Shown here: one piece after another, positions 17,177 through 26,935 of the stretch
How the letters are laid out: every line of letters starts with the position of its first letter
Position numbering within the stretch: position 1 is the first letter of the stretch
Origin: Rhodanobacter sp.
GTDB lineage: Bacteria; Pseudomonadota; Gammaproteobacteria; Xanthomonadales; Rhodanobacteraceae
Length of the DNA: 47,760 nt
Reading direction: 5' to 3'
Assembly (NCBI GenBank): GCA_004322005.1
Contig: SCRF01000030.1
Coordinates: forward strand, 1-47,760
The notes under the pieces: generated by a model
What the model was told of the DNA's origin: nothing
Seen by the model: the letters and a program-made list of their open reading frames with translations, nothing else
Database searches by the model: none
Position numbers and translations under genes: made by a program

Positions 17177-18817
17177 TCAGGATGCCCGACGGCGCTCGAT
17201 GCCGCCGGGCGTTTCCGGATCGAGCAGCAACACGCTGATCCGTCGCCCACCCGGCAGGGTGCGTTCGCGTGCCCTGCCTTCGAACGTGGCCGCCCGGTCC
17301 TCGATGGCGTGAAACCCCCGGCCGCTGCCCACCCGGGTCATGCGAGGCAGAAGCTCGTCCCATCGCACCCTCGCCAGACGGACGGGATCGGCCCGGAGGC
17401 TGATCCTCACCACCACCCACCACCGGCCGGCATGTTCTCCGCAGCGCAGGCGAACATCGATTTCAGTGACGCTTTTCCCGGCACAGGCATCGGCCACGGC
17501 CTCGCACACCACGCGATACACCGCCAGGTGCAGGGTGGCCGACAGGCGGCTCCATCGCCGATGCAGATCGCACCAGTAGCGGATACCCGCCTCGTCCAGC
17601 GTGCGCGCAACCGGACCTTCGCGCAGCGCCGCCAGCAGCCCTTTCTCCTGCCAGCTGAGCGGATAGAGCGTGTCTGCCAGTCGATAGAGCTGATCCTGCG
17701 CAGCCCCTGCCAAACTTTGACAGCTGCGATCGTCGAGCGCCGGATGCAGCGCCCGGCGCCGGTTCATCACCATCATGCAACCGGACTGAATCGTTTCGCG
17801 GATCTGCTCCAGCGCCTGGGAAGTCATGCGCAACTGCGTTTCCCCCGTCTGCACGTTGCGCTGGGCAAGGGCCAATGCCAGCCCCCTGCCAAGGTGTTCG
17901 GTCTGCGCGCGCCGAGCCAGCAGCGCAATGCGCCCCCCCATCAGCAGCATGGTGGAAATCACGAAGGCGATCACGACCTCGGCCTGCAGCGTGTCGTGGT
18001 CGTAGATATGCGGCATCAGCGCGATGACGGCCAGGCTGGCCGCCGTGCCGCCCACTGCGGCACCATGCCAGCCGTGGCGCAGGGCGAGCCAGACCACCGG
18101 CAGGAACATGGCGATCTGCGCGATCTGACGGGTCTGCGCGTCGGGCGCTGCATACAGACCAATCCACACGAGGAAACCGAGCGCCGGAACCAGGATGCAG
18201 GCGGCTTCCCGCAGCAGCCGGCTCTGCGCAAGCCTGCGCCCGAGGTCGCGCCATCCCCCATGGACGATCTCCTGCTGGACGAACAGCACCAGCGGCGTGA
18301 TCGTCAGGGCACCCAGATAATTCCCTAACACCCATTTCGCGGCAAGCTCGCCGTAATGAATCTGCGGATAGCCGGGGGGTAACTTGGTGGTCAAAAGCGT
18401 CCCAAGGTTTTCAAGTGTCACAACACCCGCCACGAGCAGCGCACACAGCAGCAGCGCCCCCATATCGACCGTGTGCGGCTTGACAAATATGCGCCCACGT
18501 TCGCGAACCCAATACACGATGGGTGCGATGAACACGAGGGGTGGCACGATATTGGTCAGAGCCCATGCCAGGCCCAACTGGTCGGCACACGTGTAGCTCA
18601 AGTAAACCAGGAACACCGACTCGCCCAGCACCAGTGCCGGCCAATACCGGTAGCGCGAGAGCAACAGCACGCTCAAACGCAACCCGCACAGGATAAACCA
18701 GTGTGAAATGGACATCTGCCGGAACAGCGCCACCCCGAGGGCATAAACCACGGCCACGGCGATGTGGCGAAGCCAGATGTTCGCGCTGAGTCCCTTCCGC
18801 ATCGTTCCACCCCTCAT
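17177..18817 (-). CDS. MASE1-type membrane sensor with degenerate kinase-like domain
   Basis: About 546 residues. The N-terminal half has eight or so hydrophobic segments resembling MASE1 sensor domains (ALGVALFRQMSISHWFILCG, LRLSVLLLSRYRYWPALVLGE, AKWVLGNYLGALTITPLVLF). The C-terminal half looks like a NarL-class histidine kinase: a helical region with RALHPALDDRS, then an ATPase-like part with VYRVVCEAVADACAGK and GSGRGFHAIEDRAATFEGRA. The usual N-box Asn and a clear phospho-accepting His are not obvious, so activity is doubtful. I chose ATG 18817 because AGGGG precedes it. ATG 18802 is an alternative. No response regulator is adjacent. It converges on the Cys/His repeat protein with only 9 bp between the stops. 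Confidence 0.75.
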   Translation of the reverse strand: MRGGTMRKGLSANIWLRHIAVAVVYALGVALFRQMSISHWFILCGLRLSVLLLSRYRYWPALVLGESVFLVYLSYTCADQLGLAWALTNIVPPLVFIAPIVYWVRERGRIFVKPHTVDMGALLLCALLVAGVVTLENLGTLLTTKLPPGYPQIHYGELAAKWVLGNYLGALTITPLVLFVQQEIVHGGWRDLGRRLAQSRLLREAACILVPALGFLVWIGLYAAPDAQTRQIAQIAMFLPVVWLALRHGWHGAAVGGTAASLAVIALMPHIYDHDTLQAEVVIAFVISTMLLMGGRIALLARRAQTEHLGRGLALALAQRNVQTGETQLRMTSQALEQIRETIQSGCMMVMNRRRALHPALDDRSCQSLAGAAQDQLYRLADTLYPLSWQEKGLLAALREGPVARTLDEAGIRYWCDLHRRWSRLSATLHLAVYRVVCEAVADACAGKSVTEIDVRLRCGEHAGRWWVVVRISLRADPVRLARVRWDELLPRMTRVGSGRGFHAIEDRAATFEGRARERTLPGGRRISVLLLDPETPGGIERRRAS

Positions 18818-19294
18818 GTGGATTCCCCTGCTGCGATTTTGGCCGTCCCGAATCTTTTCACCATTCTGCGCGATCGGCTTGGCAACTGGCCTGGGCGATG
18901 AGCGCATCCTGCCCCTGTCGCTGAGTCTATCGAAAATCCGCACCATTGACGCTATCCGGCGGTTCCGGATGTTTCAAAGATACGCCTCCGGGGCAACCGG
19001 CTGCCTGTGCAGCATAACGGAGTTTTCAAAATGTGAACTGATGCCGGGATTCCATGAGCTCGTCCTCGCCTCAGTGCCTTGAACCGCTTTGACCGAGGCG
19101 GTGCGGGAGCCTTGCCAGAAGCTTTGTCGCAGCCTGCGATCCGGGTCAATGTTTGGAACGTGCCTGCGGTTGTTCGCGATAACCGGCCGGCCCTGCCGGA
19201 ATGATCCGACGTGTTGCCCCCAAGCGCACCGAACCGGGCGCCGCCAAGCGGAATCGCACCCCGGCATCATGCCGCGCAAGGTGCCGACACACCA
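18818..19294. other. Intergenic stretch without a supportable gene
   Basis: This 477-bp stretch has short open frames on both strands, but none has family-like composition or a credible ribosome site. I see no repeat or RNA gene in it. It probably contains the promoter of the membrane sensor and downstream sequence of the next minus-strand gene. Confidence 0.4.
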
Positions 19295-19855
19295 TCACGC
19301 CGCGGTCGTGCGCAACTGAGCCCGCTGAAAGCGGCGATGGTGGATCAGCAATCCGCTGAAGTAGACGATGTAGTAGCCGACCAGCAGACCGATCACCAGC
19401 ATGGTCAGCGGGCTGGAGGCGTAGCCCATCGGCTGGCCCGCGCTCGGCGCCACGGCGGCGGACGCCTGCTGCAACTGCGGCCACACGACCAGTAGACGCC
19501 ATGCCAGCCGGCCCAGCAGGAGCACGCTCAGCACGGCGCCGAACCACGGGTTCGGCACATAGCAATCGCCGCGCAGGGGATCGACCTCGAAACGGGTCAG
19601 GCGCAGGCCGAGCAGGCCGATCGCGCCGCCGAGCAGCATGCCGCCAAGCAGGCCTTCGCCCAACTCGACCTTGTGCAGGCCACCGAGCGCGAGCAGGCTG
19701 CCGAGGATCGCAAACACCGCGATGCGGGCAATCATCCGCTTGCGCCGGATCGGCTGGCGGCCGAACTGACGGCTGACCCGCCGCCACACGATCCAGGCGA
19801 GCAGCGGCAACATGATCAGGTAGTTGGTCAGGTGGGCGGGCATGGGCAGCTTCAC
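19295..19855 (-). CDS. Small integral membrane protein, possibly DUF1453/CcdC-like
   Basis: A 186-residue inner-membrane protein with about five hydrophobic helices: LTNYLIMLPLLAWIVW, ARIAVFAILGSLLALGG, GLLGGMLLGGAIGLLGLRLTRF, GAVLSVLLLGRLAWRLLVVW and LTMLVIGLLVGYYIVYFSGLL. The basic loop RRVSRQFGRQPIRRKRM after the first helix, and the later LRLTRFEVDPLRGDCYVPNPW, recall DUF1453/CcdC-like proteins, but this is a memory-based similarity only. There is no enzymatic motif. It sits alone upstream of nothing related, so context gives no function. Confidence 0.65.
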   Translation of the reverse strand: MKLPMPAHLTNYLIMLPLLAWIVWRRVSRQFGRQPIRRKRMIARIAVFAILGSLLALGGLHKVELGEGLLGGMLLGGAIGLLGLRLTRFEVDPLRGDCYVPNPWFGAVLSVLLLGRLAWRLLVVWPQLQQASAAVAPSAGQPMGYASSPLTMLVIGLLVGYYIVYFSGLLIHHRRFQRAQLRTTAA

Positions 19856-20029
19856 AAGGCAGGTTGCGGCCAGTTTAGGCTGGCGAACCGCGCTTGACGA
19901 CTGACATTCGTCACCCTTCGGCCGCGCCGTCCATCCCGCTTCAGCCGGCGCCCGGTTGCTCGGCCAGACCCGCGGCGATTTTCCCTGGTGAGATCACCGG
20001 TGACCTGCCGGCCCCCGCGATCCCGTCTG

Positions 20030-20773
20030 CTATTTCGCCTTGCCCTGATTGGCCACCGCCGCGGTCTTCGCCGCGATCTGCGCCGCGTCGCCGAGGTAAT
20101 AATGGCGCAGCGGCTTGAGTTGTTCGTCGAACTCGTAGACCAGCGGCACGCCATTGGGGATGTTCAGCTCGACGATCGCCTGGTCGGAGATGCCGTCGAG
20201 GTATTTCACCAGCGCGCGCAACGAGTTGCCGTGCGCCGCCACCAGCACGCGCCGGCCGGCGCGGATCGCCGGCGCCAGGACTTCGTGCCAGTACGGCAGC
20301 ACGCGGGCCACGGTGTCCTTCAGGCATTCGGTGTCGGGGATTTCTTCCGGCCGCATGCCGGCGTAGCGCGGATCGTGCACCGACTCGTTCGCGGCACGAT
20401 CCAGCGGCGGCGGCGGGATGTCGTAGCTGCGGCGCCAGATCTTGACCTGGTCCTCGCCGTACTTGGCCGCCGTCTCGGCCTTGTTGAGGCCGGTCAGCGC
20501 GCCGTAGTGACGCTCGTTGAGGCGCCAGTCGGTATGCACCGGCAGCCACATCAGGTCCATCGTGTCCTGCACGCCCCATAGCGTGCGCACGGCGCGCTTG
20601 AGCACCGAGGTATGCGCCACGTCGAAGCTGTAGCCTTCCGCCTGCAGCAGCTGGCCGGCTTCCACGGCCTCGGCCATGCCCTGTTCGGTGAGGTCGACAT
20701 CGGCCCAGCCGCTGAAGCGGTTGTCCAGATTCCATTGCGATTGGCCATGACGGATCAGTACGAGCTTGTGCAT
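20030..20773 (-). CDS. gpmA: 2,3-bisphosphoglycerate-dependent phosphoglycerate mutase
   Basis: A 247-residue cytosolic glycolytic enzyme that interconverts 3- and 2-phosphoglycerate. The phosphohistidine motif [10 protein letters not shown] places the catalytic His at residue 9. The second His is in [13 protein letters not shown], and the [20 protein letters not shown] segment and GxPLVYE C-terminal region are diagnostic of the dPGM family. I chose ATG 20773 ([10 protein letters not shown]). An ATG four codons upstream (MTACMHK) is possible, and the longer frame is only repeat DNA. The upstream region is a tandem 72-bp repeat that may carry or disturb the promoter. Confidence 0.95.
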   Translation of the reverse strand: MHKLVLIRHGQSQWNLDNRFSGWADVDLTEQGMAEAVEAGQLLQAEGYSFDVAHTSVLKRAVRTLWGVQDTMDLMWLPVHTDWRLNERHYGALTGLNKAETAAKYGEDQVKIWRRSYDIPPPPLDRAANESVHDPRYAGMRPEEIPDTECLKDTVARVLPYWHEVLAPAIRAGRRVLVAAHGNSLRALVKYLDGISDQAIVELNIPNGVPLVYEFDEQLKPLRHYYLGDAAQIAAKTAAVANQGKAK

Positions 20774-20810
20774 GCAGGCAGTCATCTTGTTGATTGGGAT
20801 GAACAATGGT

Positions 20811-20954
20811 GAAGAGTCCGGCCATGGATGGACGGTCTTGATCTTCGCTCTCCGCGAAAAGGACTTCGCGTTGAACAATGGTGAAGGGTCCGGCCATGGA
20901 TGCACGGTCTTGATCTTCGCTCTTCGCGAAAAGGACTTCGCATTGAACAATGGT
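20811..20954. repeat. Two tandem copies of a 72-bp repeat upstream of gpmA
   Basis: Copies begin GAAGAGTCCGGCCATGGATG (20811) and GAAGGGTCCGGCCATGGATG (20883), with a few differences, and a third start (GAAGCC) follows at 20955. Each contains a TTCGCTCTCCGCGAAAAGGA palindrome-like centre. A related single unit lies at 37439-37497 inside the atp operon. Confidence 0.85.
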
Positions 20955-21061
20955 GAAGCCCGCCCCCGCCATCGTCAAATGCCGCCCCTGCCACAGGTCA
21001 TGCTAAACCGGCCGCGCGGACGGCGCATCCTATGGTCCGGTTACCACTCACGGAGATTGCC

Positions 21062-21721
21062 ATGCATCGCCTTTCGACGGTTCTCATCCTCGCTGCCCTC
21101 ACGCTCGGCCTGCCGTTGCTGGCCACTGCGCATGATGGCGATATCGACAAGGTCAATGGCGCGGTGCGGGTCGAGGCCGGCCAGCACGTCGGCGACGTCA
21201 GCACGGTCAACGGCGCGGTGCACATCGCCGATGGCGCCGTCGTGCGCAAGGCCAGCACGGTCAATGGCGCGGTGGAGCTGGGCGCCAAGACGCAGGCCAG
21301 CGAGGTCGGCACGGTGAACGGCTCGATCCGCCTGGGCAGCGGCAGCCACGTCGGCGGCGTCGTGGATGCCGTCAACGGCAGCATCCATCTGGCCCCGGGC
21401 GCCGATGTCGGCGGCAAGCTGAGCAACGTCAATGGTGCGATCGTGCTGGACGACGCGCATGTGGCCGGCGGCATCGGCACGGTCAATGGCGACATCACGG
21501 TGGGCGCCAACTCGCGGGTCGAGGGCGGCATCCTGGTCGACAAGCCCAGCGGCTGGTTCAACTGGTTCAACCGCGCGCCGCTGGTGGTGATCGGCCCGCA
21601 CGCGGTGGTGCAAGGCACGCTGGAGTTCCGCCGCGAGGTCGTGCTGAAGGTCAGCGACAGCGCGCAGATCGGCCCGGTCAAGGGCGCCACCGTGGTGAAG
21701 TTCAGCGGCGCGCAGCCGTAG
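21062..21721 (+). CDS. Secreted VNG-repeat protein, probable beta-solenoid
   Basis: A 219-residue exported protein of unknown function. ATG 21062 follows GGAG. The signal peptide MHRLSTVLILAALTLGLPLLATA ends before HDGDIDK. The mature part is built from about seven short units of the form (S/G/D)xVNG(A/S)(V/I)xxxxGAxV, for example VNGAVRVEAGQHVGD, VNGAVHIADGAVV and VNGSIRLGSGSHVGG. The Val/Gly periodicity predicts a left- or right-handed beta-solenoid like bactofilin-type proteins, but the signal peptide points to the periplasm or cell surface. A WFNWFN motif precedes the last third. It is followed by a strong palindrome and converges on hemF. Confidence 0.75.
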   Translation: MHRLSTVLILAALTLGLPLLATAHDGDIDKVNGAVRVEAGQHVGDVSTVNGAVHIADGAVVRKASTVNGAVELGAKTQASEVGTVNGSIRLGSGSHVGGVVDAVNGSIHLAPGADVGGKLSNVNGAIVLDDAHVAGGIGTVNGDITVGANSRVEGGILVDKPSGWFNWFNRAPLVVIGPHAVVQGTLEFRREVVLKVSDSAQIGPVKGATVVKFSGAQP

Positions 21722-21730
21722 CAACTCACC

Positions 21731-21809
21731 GTAGGAGCGCACCCTGTGCGCGAATGCTCTTTGCATCGACCAAAAACCAAGAGCATTCGCGCACAGGGTG
21801 CGCTCCTAC
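21731..21809. terminator. Perfect 30-bp inverted REP repeat between convergent genes
   Basis: Arms at 21731-21760 and 21780-21809 (starting GTAGGAGCGCACCCTGTGCG) are perfectly complementary with a 19-nt loop. The element belongs to the same family as 7646-7775 and 35109-35294. Its place between the convergent VNG-protein gene and hemF suggests it also works as a bidirectional terminator. Confidence 0.75.
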
Positions 21810-21822
21810 CGGAATCCGTCCC

Positions 21823-22746
<924 letters not shown>

Positions 22747-22747
22747 T

Positions 22748-22764
22748 TAGGAGCCTGTCGGGCT
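22748..22764 (+). repeat. End fragment of the TAGGAGCCTGTCGG repeat family
   Basis: TAGGAGCCTGTCGGGCT is identical to the left end of the 168-bp element inserted in the exporter gene at 27438. Only the end is recognisable here. Confidence 0.7.
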
Positions 22765-22895
22765 CAAGCATAGCAAGACCGGTCGCACGGCCGCTGCACA
22801 GCATCTTCATGCCATCACGATCACGATGAACCTCCGCCAGTCGACGCACCGGCCGCAGGCTAGGCAAGCTCCGGCGCGACCGTTAGGCTTTTGCG

Positions 22896-24098
22896 ATGCC
22901 CGTAATGACTCCGCTGGCGATCACCGCGTACACCGCCACCACCGCCCTGGGCTGCGGCCGCGAGGCTCAGCTCGATGCGCTGCGCCATGCCCGCAGCGGC
23001 CTGCGTCCGAACGACTTCGGCAACCGAGCGCTGCCTTGCTGGATCGGCCGCGTCGACGGCGTGGAAGACAGTGCACTGGCCACCGGCCACGCGGCCTGGG
23101 ACTGCCGCAACAACCGGCTGGCCTGGCTGGGCTTGCGGCAGGATGGTTTCCTCGACCGGGTGCGCATCGCGCGCGAACGCTACGGTGCCGATCGCATGGC
23201 GCTGATCCTGGGCACGTCCACCGCCAGCATCGGCGCCACCGAGGAAGCCTATCGCCGGCTCGATGCCGCCGGCGAATTTGCCCACGACCCGCGCCATCCG
23301 GAGGTTCATGCGCCCCATTCGCTGGCCGCATTCGTCGCCGCAGCGCTGTCATTGGAAGGACCGTGCATGACGATTTCCACCGCCTGCTCGTCCAGCGCCA
23401 AGGTGTTTGCCAGTGCCGAACGCATGCTCCGGCTCGGCCTGATCGATGCGGCGGTGGTCGGCGGCGTGGACACCTTGTGCGACAGCGTGCTGTTCGGCTT
23501 CAACGCACTGGAGCTGATCTCGACCGCGCCGTGCCGCCCGTTCGACGCGACGCGCAACGGCATCTCGATCGGCGAAGCGGCGGGTTTCGCGCTGCTGGAA
23601 CGGCTCGCCGCCGCGCCGGAGGCGCCGCGTCTGCTCGGCTACGGCGAGGCCAGCGACGCGCACCACATGTCCACCCCACACCCGCAAGGACTCGGTGCCG
23701 AACTGGCGCTGCGCGATGCGCTGACGCGTGCCGGCCTCGCCGCGGAACAGGTCGACTACATCAACCTGCACGGCACCGCCAGCCTGAAGAACGACGAAGT
23801 GGAGGCGGCGCTGATCGAGCGCACCTTCCCCGCCGCCACGCGGGTCAGTTCCACCAAGGGCTACACCGGCCACACGCTGGGTGCGGCCGGCATCGTCGAG
23901 GCGACGATCGCGCTGCTGGCGATCGAGCACGGCTTCATCCCCGGCAACCTGGGCGGCAGCACGCCGGACCCGGTCTGCGGCCCGCAATTCGCGTGGCGCA
24001 ACGAACTGCAGCGCGTCGATGTGGCGCTCAGCAATTCGTTCGGCTTCGGCGGCAACAATGCCTGCCTGGTGTTCGCCCGCGCCGGATTTTCCGCATGA
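22896..24098 (+). CDS. Beta-ketoacyl-ACP synthase of the aryl-polyene cluster
   Basis: A 400-residue FabF-like condensing enzyme. The Cys-His-His triad is intact: Cys164 in STACSSSAKVF, His292 in NLHGTASLKNDEVE and His326 in GYTGHTLGAAG. The start at ATG 22896 (MPVMTPLAITAYTATTALG) is the first reasonable one, with a weak ribosome site. It overlaps the next gene by ATGA and so is translationally coupled to a chain-length-factor-like protein. This KS/CLF pair resembles type II synthases of aryl-polyene and xanthomonadin clusters, where they elongate the aryl starter on ACP. The convergent minus-strand genes supply ACP, reductase and dehydratases. Confidence 0.9.
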   Translation: MPVMTPLAITAYTATTALGCGREAQLDALRHARSGLRPNDFGNRALPCWIGRVDGVEDSALATGHAAWDCRNNRLAWLGLRQDGFLDRVRIARERYGADRMALILGTSTASIGATEEAYRRLDAAGEFAHDPRHPEVHAPHSLAAFVAAALSLEGPCMTISTACSSSAKVFASAERMLRLGLIDAAVVGGVDTLCDSVLFGFNALELISTAPCRPFDATRNGISIGEAAGFALLERLAAAPEAPRLLGYGEASDAHHMSTPHPQGLGAELALRDALTRAGLAAEQVDYINLHGTASLKNDEVEAALIERTFPAATRVSSTKGYTGHTLGAAGIVEATIALLAIEHGFIPGNLGGSTPDPVCGPQFAWRNELQRVDVALSNSFGFGGNNACLVFARAGFSA

Positions 24099-24886
24099 GC
24101 GCACTGCGGGTTTGCGTCGAGGGCGTCGGCCTGTGGTCGCCCCGGCTGGGCAACTTCGCGGCGCTGCAGGCACTGCTTTGTGGCGCTACGCCACCACCGC
24201 CAGCGGCGCGGCCCGCCGCCGCCACGTTGCCGCCGAACGAACGCCGGCGCGCGCCGGAGAGTGTGCTGCTGGCCATCGAGGTCGCCGGCCAGGCGGTGGC
24301 GATGAGCGGCCGCGACGCCGCCACGCTGGCCTGCGTCTTCGCCTCCTCGCATGGCGATCAGGCAACCACCGACTACATGTGCCGCACGCTGGCACAGGCC
24401 CCCACCGAGCTGTCGCCGACCCGCTTCCACAACTCGGTGCACAACGCACCGGCCGGCTACTGGACGATCGCCACCGGCTGTCACGCGCCATCCACCGCGG
24501 TGGCGGCCCAGCACGCCAGCTTTGGCGCCGGCCTGCTCGAAGCGGTGACCCTGGCGCTCAGCGACCAGCGCCCGGTGCTGCTGGTCTGCAGCGATACCGC
24601 CGGCAGCGGACCGCTGCGCAAAGTCACCGGCTGCACCCAGTCGTTCGGCTGTGCCCTGCTGCTGTCGCCGACGCCGGGCGAGGCAACCCTGACCCAGTTG
24701 GCACTGACCCTGACCCCGTTGCACGCGGCCACTCCGCTGCCCGAGCCACTGGCCAGCTGGTCCGACACCAACGCTTCGGCCGCCGCCTTGCCGCTGCTGG
24801 CGCTGCTGGCCACTGGCCACGGCTGCTGCGAACTGGGCGCCGCCGCTACACTGGGACTTCATATCGCGCTGGAGAACATCGCTTGA
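24095..24886 (+). CDS. Ketosynthase-like chain length factor
   Basis: A 263-residue protein similar to the N-terminal half of ketosynthases (the Ketoacyl-synt_2 type found beside KS enzymes in aryl-polyene clusters). Recognisable parts are VEGVGLWSPRLGNFAALQALL, VFASSHGDQATTDYMC, TRFHNSVHNAPAGYWTIATG and the nucleophile-region equivalent TGCHAPSTAVAA. The C-terminal half with the two catalytic His residues is absent, so it is expected to be a non-catalytic partner of the preceding KS. The ATG overlaps the TGA of the KS gene, and its own stop overlaps the TTG start of the glycosyltransferase. Confidence 0.82.
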   Translation: MSALRVCVEGVGLWSPRLGNFAALQALLCGATPPPPAARPAAATLPPNERRRAPESVLLAIEVAGQAVAMSGRDAATLACVFASSHGDQATTDYMCRTLAQAPTELSPTRFHNSVHNAPAGYWTIATGCHAPSTAVAAQHASFGAGLLEAVTLALSDQRPVLLVCSDTAGSGPLRKVTGCTQSFGCALLLSPTPGEATLTQLALTLTPLHAATPLPEPLASWSDTNASAAALPLLALLATGHGCCELGAAATLGLHIALENIA

Positions 24887-25647
24887 GCATCGCCCCCGCA
24901 CGCTGGTGTGTGCTGATCCCCTGCCTCAACGAGGAGGTCGCGATCCAGTCGATCGTCGAATCCGTGCTGGCGCTCGGTGCACCGGTGATCGTGGTCGACG
25001 ACGGTTCGGACGATCGCACCCCGGACATCCTCGCTTCGTTGCCGATCACCGTGCTGCGCCATGCCGAGCGGCGCGGCAAGGGCGAGGCCCTGCGCCACGG
25101 CTTTCGCGAGGCGCTGCGGCAGGGTTACACGGCGGTGCTGACGATGGATGGCGACGGCCAGCACGCGGCCAGCGACATACCGCGCATCGTGGCGGCGGCG
25201 GCGCGGTATCCCGAACGCATGGTGATCGGTGCGCGGCTGCTCGACCGCGCGCAACAGCCGAAGGGCCGCCGGCGCGCCAATGCGGTGGCCGACTGGGGCA
25301 TCTCCTGGGCTTGCGCGCAGCCGGTGGCCGATACCCAGAGCGGCCAGCGCTGGTATCCCCGCGCGGCGCTGGATCTGGTCGACCTGGCGGCCGAGAATTT
25401 CGTGTTCGAGGCCGCGATCCTGATCGCCGCGTGCCGCGAAAAGGACATCGGCGTGGTTTCGGTACCGATCGCCTCGCGCTATCACGGCGAGTTCCGGCAC
25501 AGCTATTTCAACCCGGTGCGCGACGTCAGCCGCATCACCTTCTACACCATCGGCAGGATCCTTCATTACGGCAACGTCGTCGAAAGCTATCGGCGTTCCC
25601 GCCGCACCGCACTGGTGTTCGACGATACGGCGCCGGTCAATGCCTGA
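24883..25647 (+). CDS. Family 2 glycosyltransferase of the pigment cluster
   Basis: A 254-residue GT-A fold glycosyltransferase similar to dolichyl-phosphate-mannose synthase-like enzymes. The nucleotide-sugar motifs are VIVVDDGSDDRTPDI and the DXD-like TMDGDGQHAASDI. GARLLDRAQQPKGRRRAN and TQSGQRWYPRAALDLVDL follow, and there are no membrane helices. I place the start at TTG 24883, coupled by TTGA to the previous stop with GGAG nearby. It probably attaches a sugar to the polyene or its lipid anchor, an inference from position and from glycosyltransferases known in xanthomonadin-type clusters. It ends the plus-strand trio KS-CLF-GT. Confidence 0.85.
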   Translation: MSIAPARWCVLIPCLNEEVAIQSIVESVLALGAPVIVVDDGSDDRTPDILASLPITVLRHAERRGKGEALRHGFREALRQGYTAVLTMDGDGQHAASDIPRIVAAAARYPERMVIGARLLDRAQQPKGRRRANAVADWGISWACAQPVADTQSGQRWYPRAALDLVDLAAENFVFEAAILIAACREKDIGVVSVPIASRYHGEFRHSYFNPVRDVSRITFYTIGRILHYGNVVESYRRSRRTALVFDDTAPVNA

Positions 25648-25685
25648 CCGATCCGGTATCCTGGTTCGCGTCGAGTTTCAGAAAC

Positions 25686-25702
25686 CGTTCGCCCCCGGAT
25701 CG
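25686..25702 (+). repeat. Truncated intergenic repeat
   Basis: CGTTCGCCCCCGGATCG matches the start of the repeat at 14569-14585. It lies between the convergent glycosyltransferase and ketoreductase genes. Confidence 0.6.
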
Positions 25703-25736
25703 GGTCCGCTATTGAGCTGCGCCCACGCCAGCGGAT

Positions 25737-26474
25737 TCAGGCCATCCCGCCGTTGACCCCGATCACCTGGCCGTTGATGTAGCCGGCCTCGTCCGAGCAC
25801 AGAAACGCGACCAGCGCCGCCACTTCCTGCGGCCGGCCGGCGCGCTGGGCCGGCACCATCTCGCGCAGGCGTTCGGGCGGGAAACCGCCGCCGATCATGC
25901 TGCCCTCGATCACGCCGGGGGCCACCACGTTGGCGGTGATCCCGCGCGAGGCCATCTCCCGCGCCAGCGATTTGGTCGCCCCGTGCAGCGCGGCCTTGGC
26001 CGCGGCGTAGTTGGTCTGGCCCCGATTGCCGAGTTGCGCGGCGAGCGAACTGATCGCCACGATGCGCCCGAAGCGCGCACGTGCCATCGGCAGCAGCAGC
26101 GGCTGGGTGACGTGAAAGAAACCATGCAGCGAGACGTCGATCACCCGGTGCCATTGCGCGGCCGACATGCCGGCCATCGGCGCATCGTCGTGGATGCCGG
26201 CGTTGTTCACCACGGCATGGATCGGACCGGCGGCAAGCAGGCCTTCCAGCGCCGCCTGCGTGGCCTGCGCATCGGCGACATCGAACGCGATCGCCTGCGC
26301 CGTGCCGCCCGCCGCGCCGATCGCGGCAACCACCGCCGCGGCGCGCCCGATGCCGCTGTTGGCATGCACGATCACCTGCCAGCCGCCGGCCGCCAGCGCA
26401 TGGCAGATCGCGCTGCCCAGATCGCCACTGCCGCCAGTGACCAGGACACGCCTTGGGGTTTGCGCTGCGGACAT
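25737..26474 (-). CDS. 3-oxoacyl-ACP reductase, FabG-like
   Basis: A 245-residue short-chain dehydrogenase. The cofactor loop TGGSGDLG is at 13-20, NNAG at 90-93, and the catalytic residues are Ser143 (ISS), Tyr156 and Lys160 (YAAAK). The VAPGVIEGSM and INGQVIGVNGGMA segments are typical of FabG. It is the last gene of the minus-strand pigment operon and would reduce the keto group after each KS condensation during polyene growth. A second, housekeeping fabG is expected elsewhere. The gene begins 26 bp after the dehydratase stop. Confidence 0.9.
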   Translation of the reverse strand: MSAAQTPRRVLVTGGSGDLGSAICHALAAGGWQVIVHANSGIGRAAAVVAAIGAAGGTAQAIAFDVADAQATQAALEGLLAAGPIHAVVNNAGIHDDAPMAGMSAAQWHRVIDVSLHGFFHVTQPLLLPMARARFGRIVAISSLAAQLGNRGQTNYAAAKAALHGATKSLAREMASRGITANVVAPGVIEGSMIGGGFPPERLREMVPAQRAGRPQEVAALVAFLCSDEAGYINGQVIGVNGGMA

Positions 26475-26500
26475 GAGGCGACTCGCTCCGGCTTCAGGGT

Positions 26501-26935
26501 TCAGGTTTCGGGATGGATCACTGCGGCACGCCCGCTGGCCAGCAGCACGCCATGATGCGCCACGCGGAACGCATACTGCGCGCTGCAGTCATCCGCGTGC
26601 AGGCATTCGGCCTGGACGTCCAGATGGCCAGCCAGCCGTTCGACATATTCGGCATTCAGGCGCACTTCGCGCAGGCTGACCAGCAGACCCGGCCGTTGCG
26701 CCGTCATGCCCGCGGCGCGGGCGCGCAACGCGCCATGCAGCGCCATCGCCTGCGCGCCGTACTCGGCCAGATGCACCGCATGCAGGCCGTGCGGGCCGCG
26801 CAGGGGGTTGTCCGCGCGGGCATGACCGGCGCTGATCGCATGGATCGAGCGCTCGTCCCACGCCAGCACCGCATCCAGCAGGCACATCGCGCCAGCGTGC
26901 GGGATCAGATGGGTCCAGTCAGTCTTGTCGAGCAT
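26501..26935 (-). CDS. 3-hydroxyacyl-ACP dehydratase, ApeP-like hotdog
   Basis: A 144-residue hotdog-fold protein. The N-terminal IPHAGAMCLLDAVLAWD, with His13 next to Pro, matches the ApeP-like dehydratases of aryl-polyene clusters, and PLRGPHGLHAVHLAEYGAQAMALHGAL forms the long central helix. It would dehydrate 3-hydroxyacyl-ACP so that conjugated double bonds build up. Its start codon overlaps the end of the exporter gene by 17 bp, so translation is coupled. A second dehydratase of a different hotdog subgroup is in the same operon (31035-31349), as in known clusters that use a dehydratase pair. Confidence 0.82.
   Translation of the reverse strand: MLDKTDWTHLIPHAGAMCLLDAVLAWDERSIHAISAGHARADNPLRGPHGLHAVHLAEYGAQAMALHGALRARAAGMTAQRPGLLVSLREVRLNAEYVERLAGHLDVQAECLHADDCSAQYAFRVAHHGVLLASGRAAVIHPET

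Noticed and set aside
18974..19279. Minus-strand frame of 101 codons in the gap after the MASE1 gene
   Set aside because: There is no recognisable composition, no ribosome site and no similarity, so it was left out.
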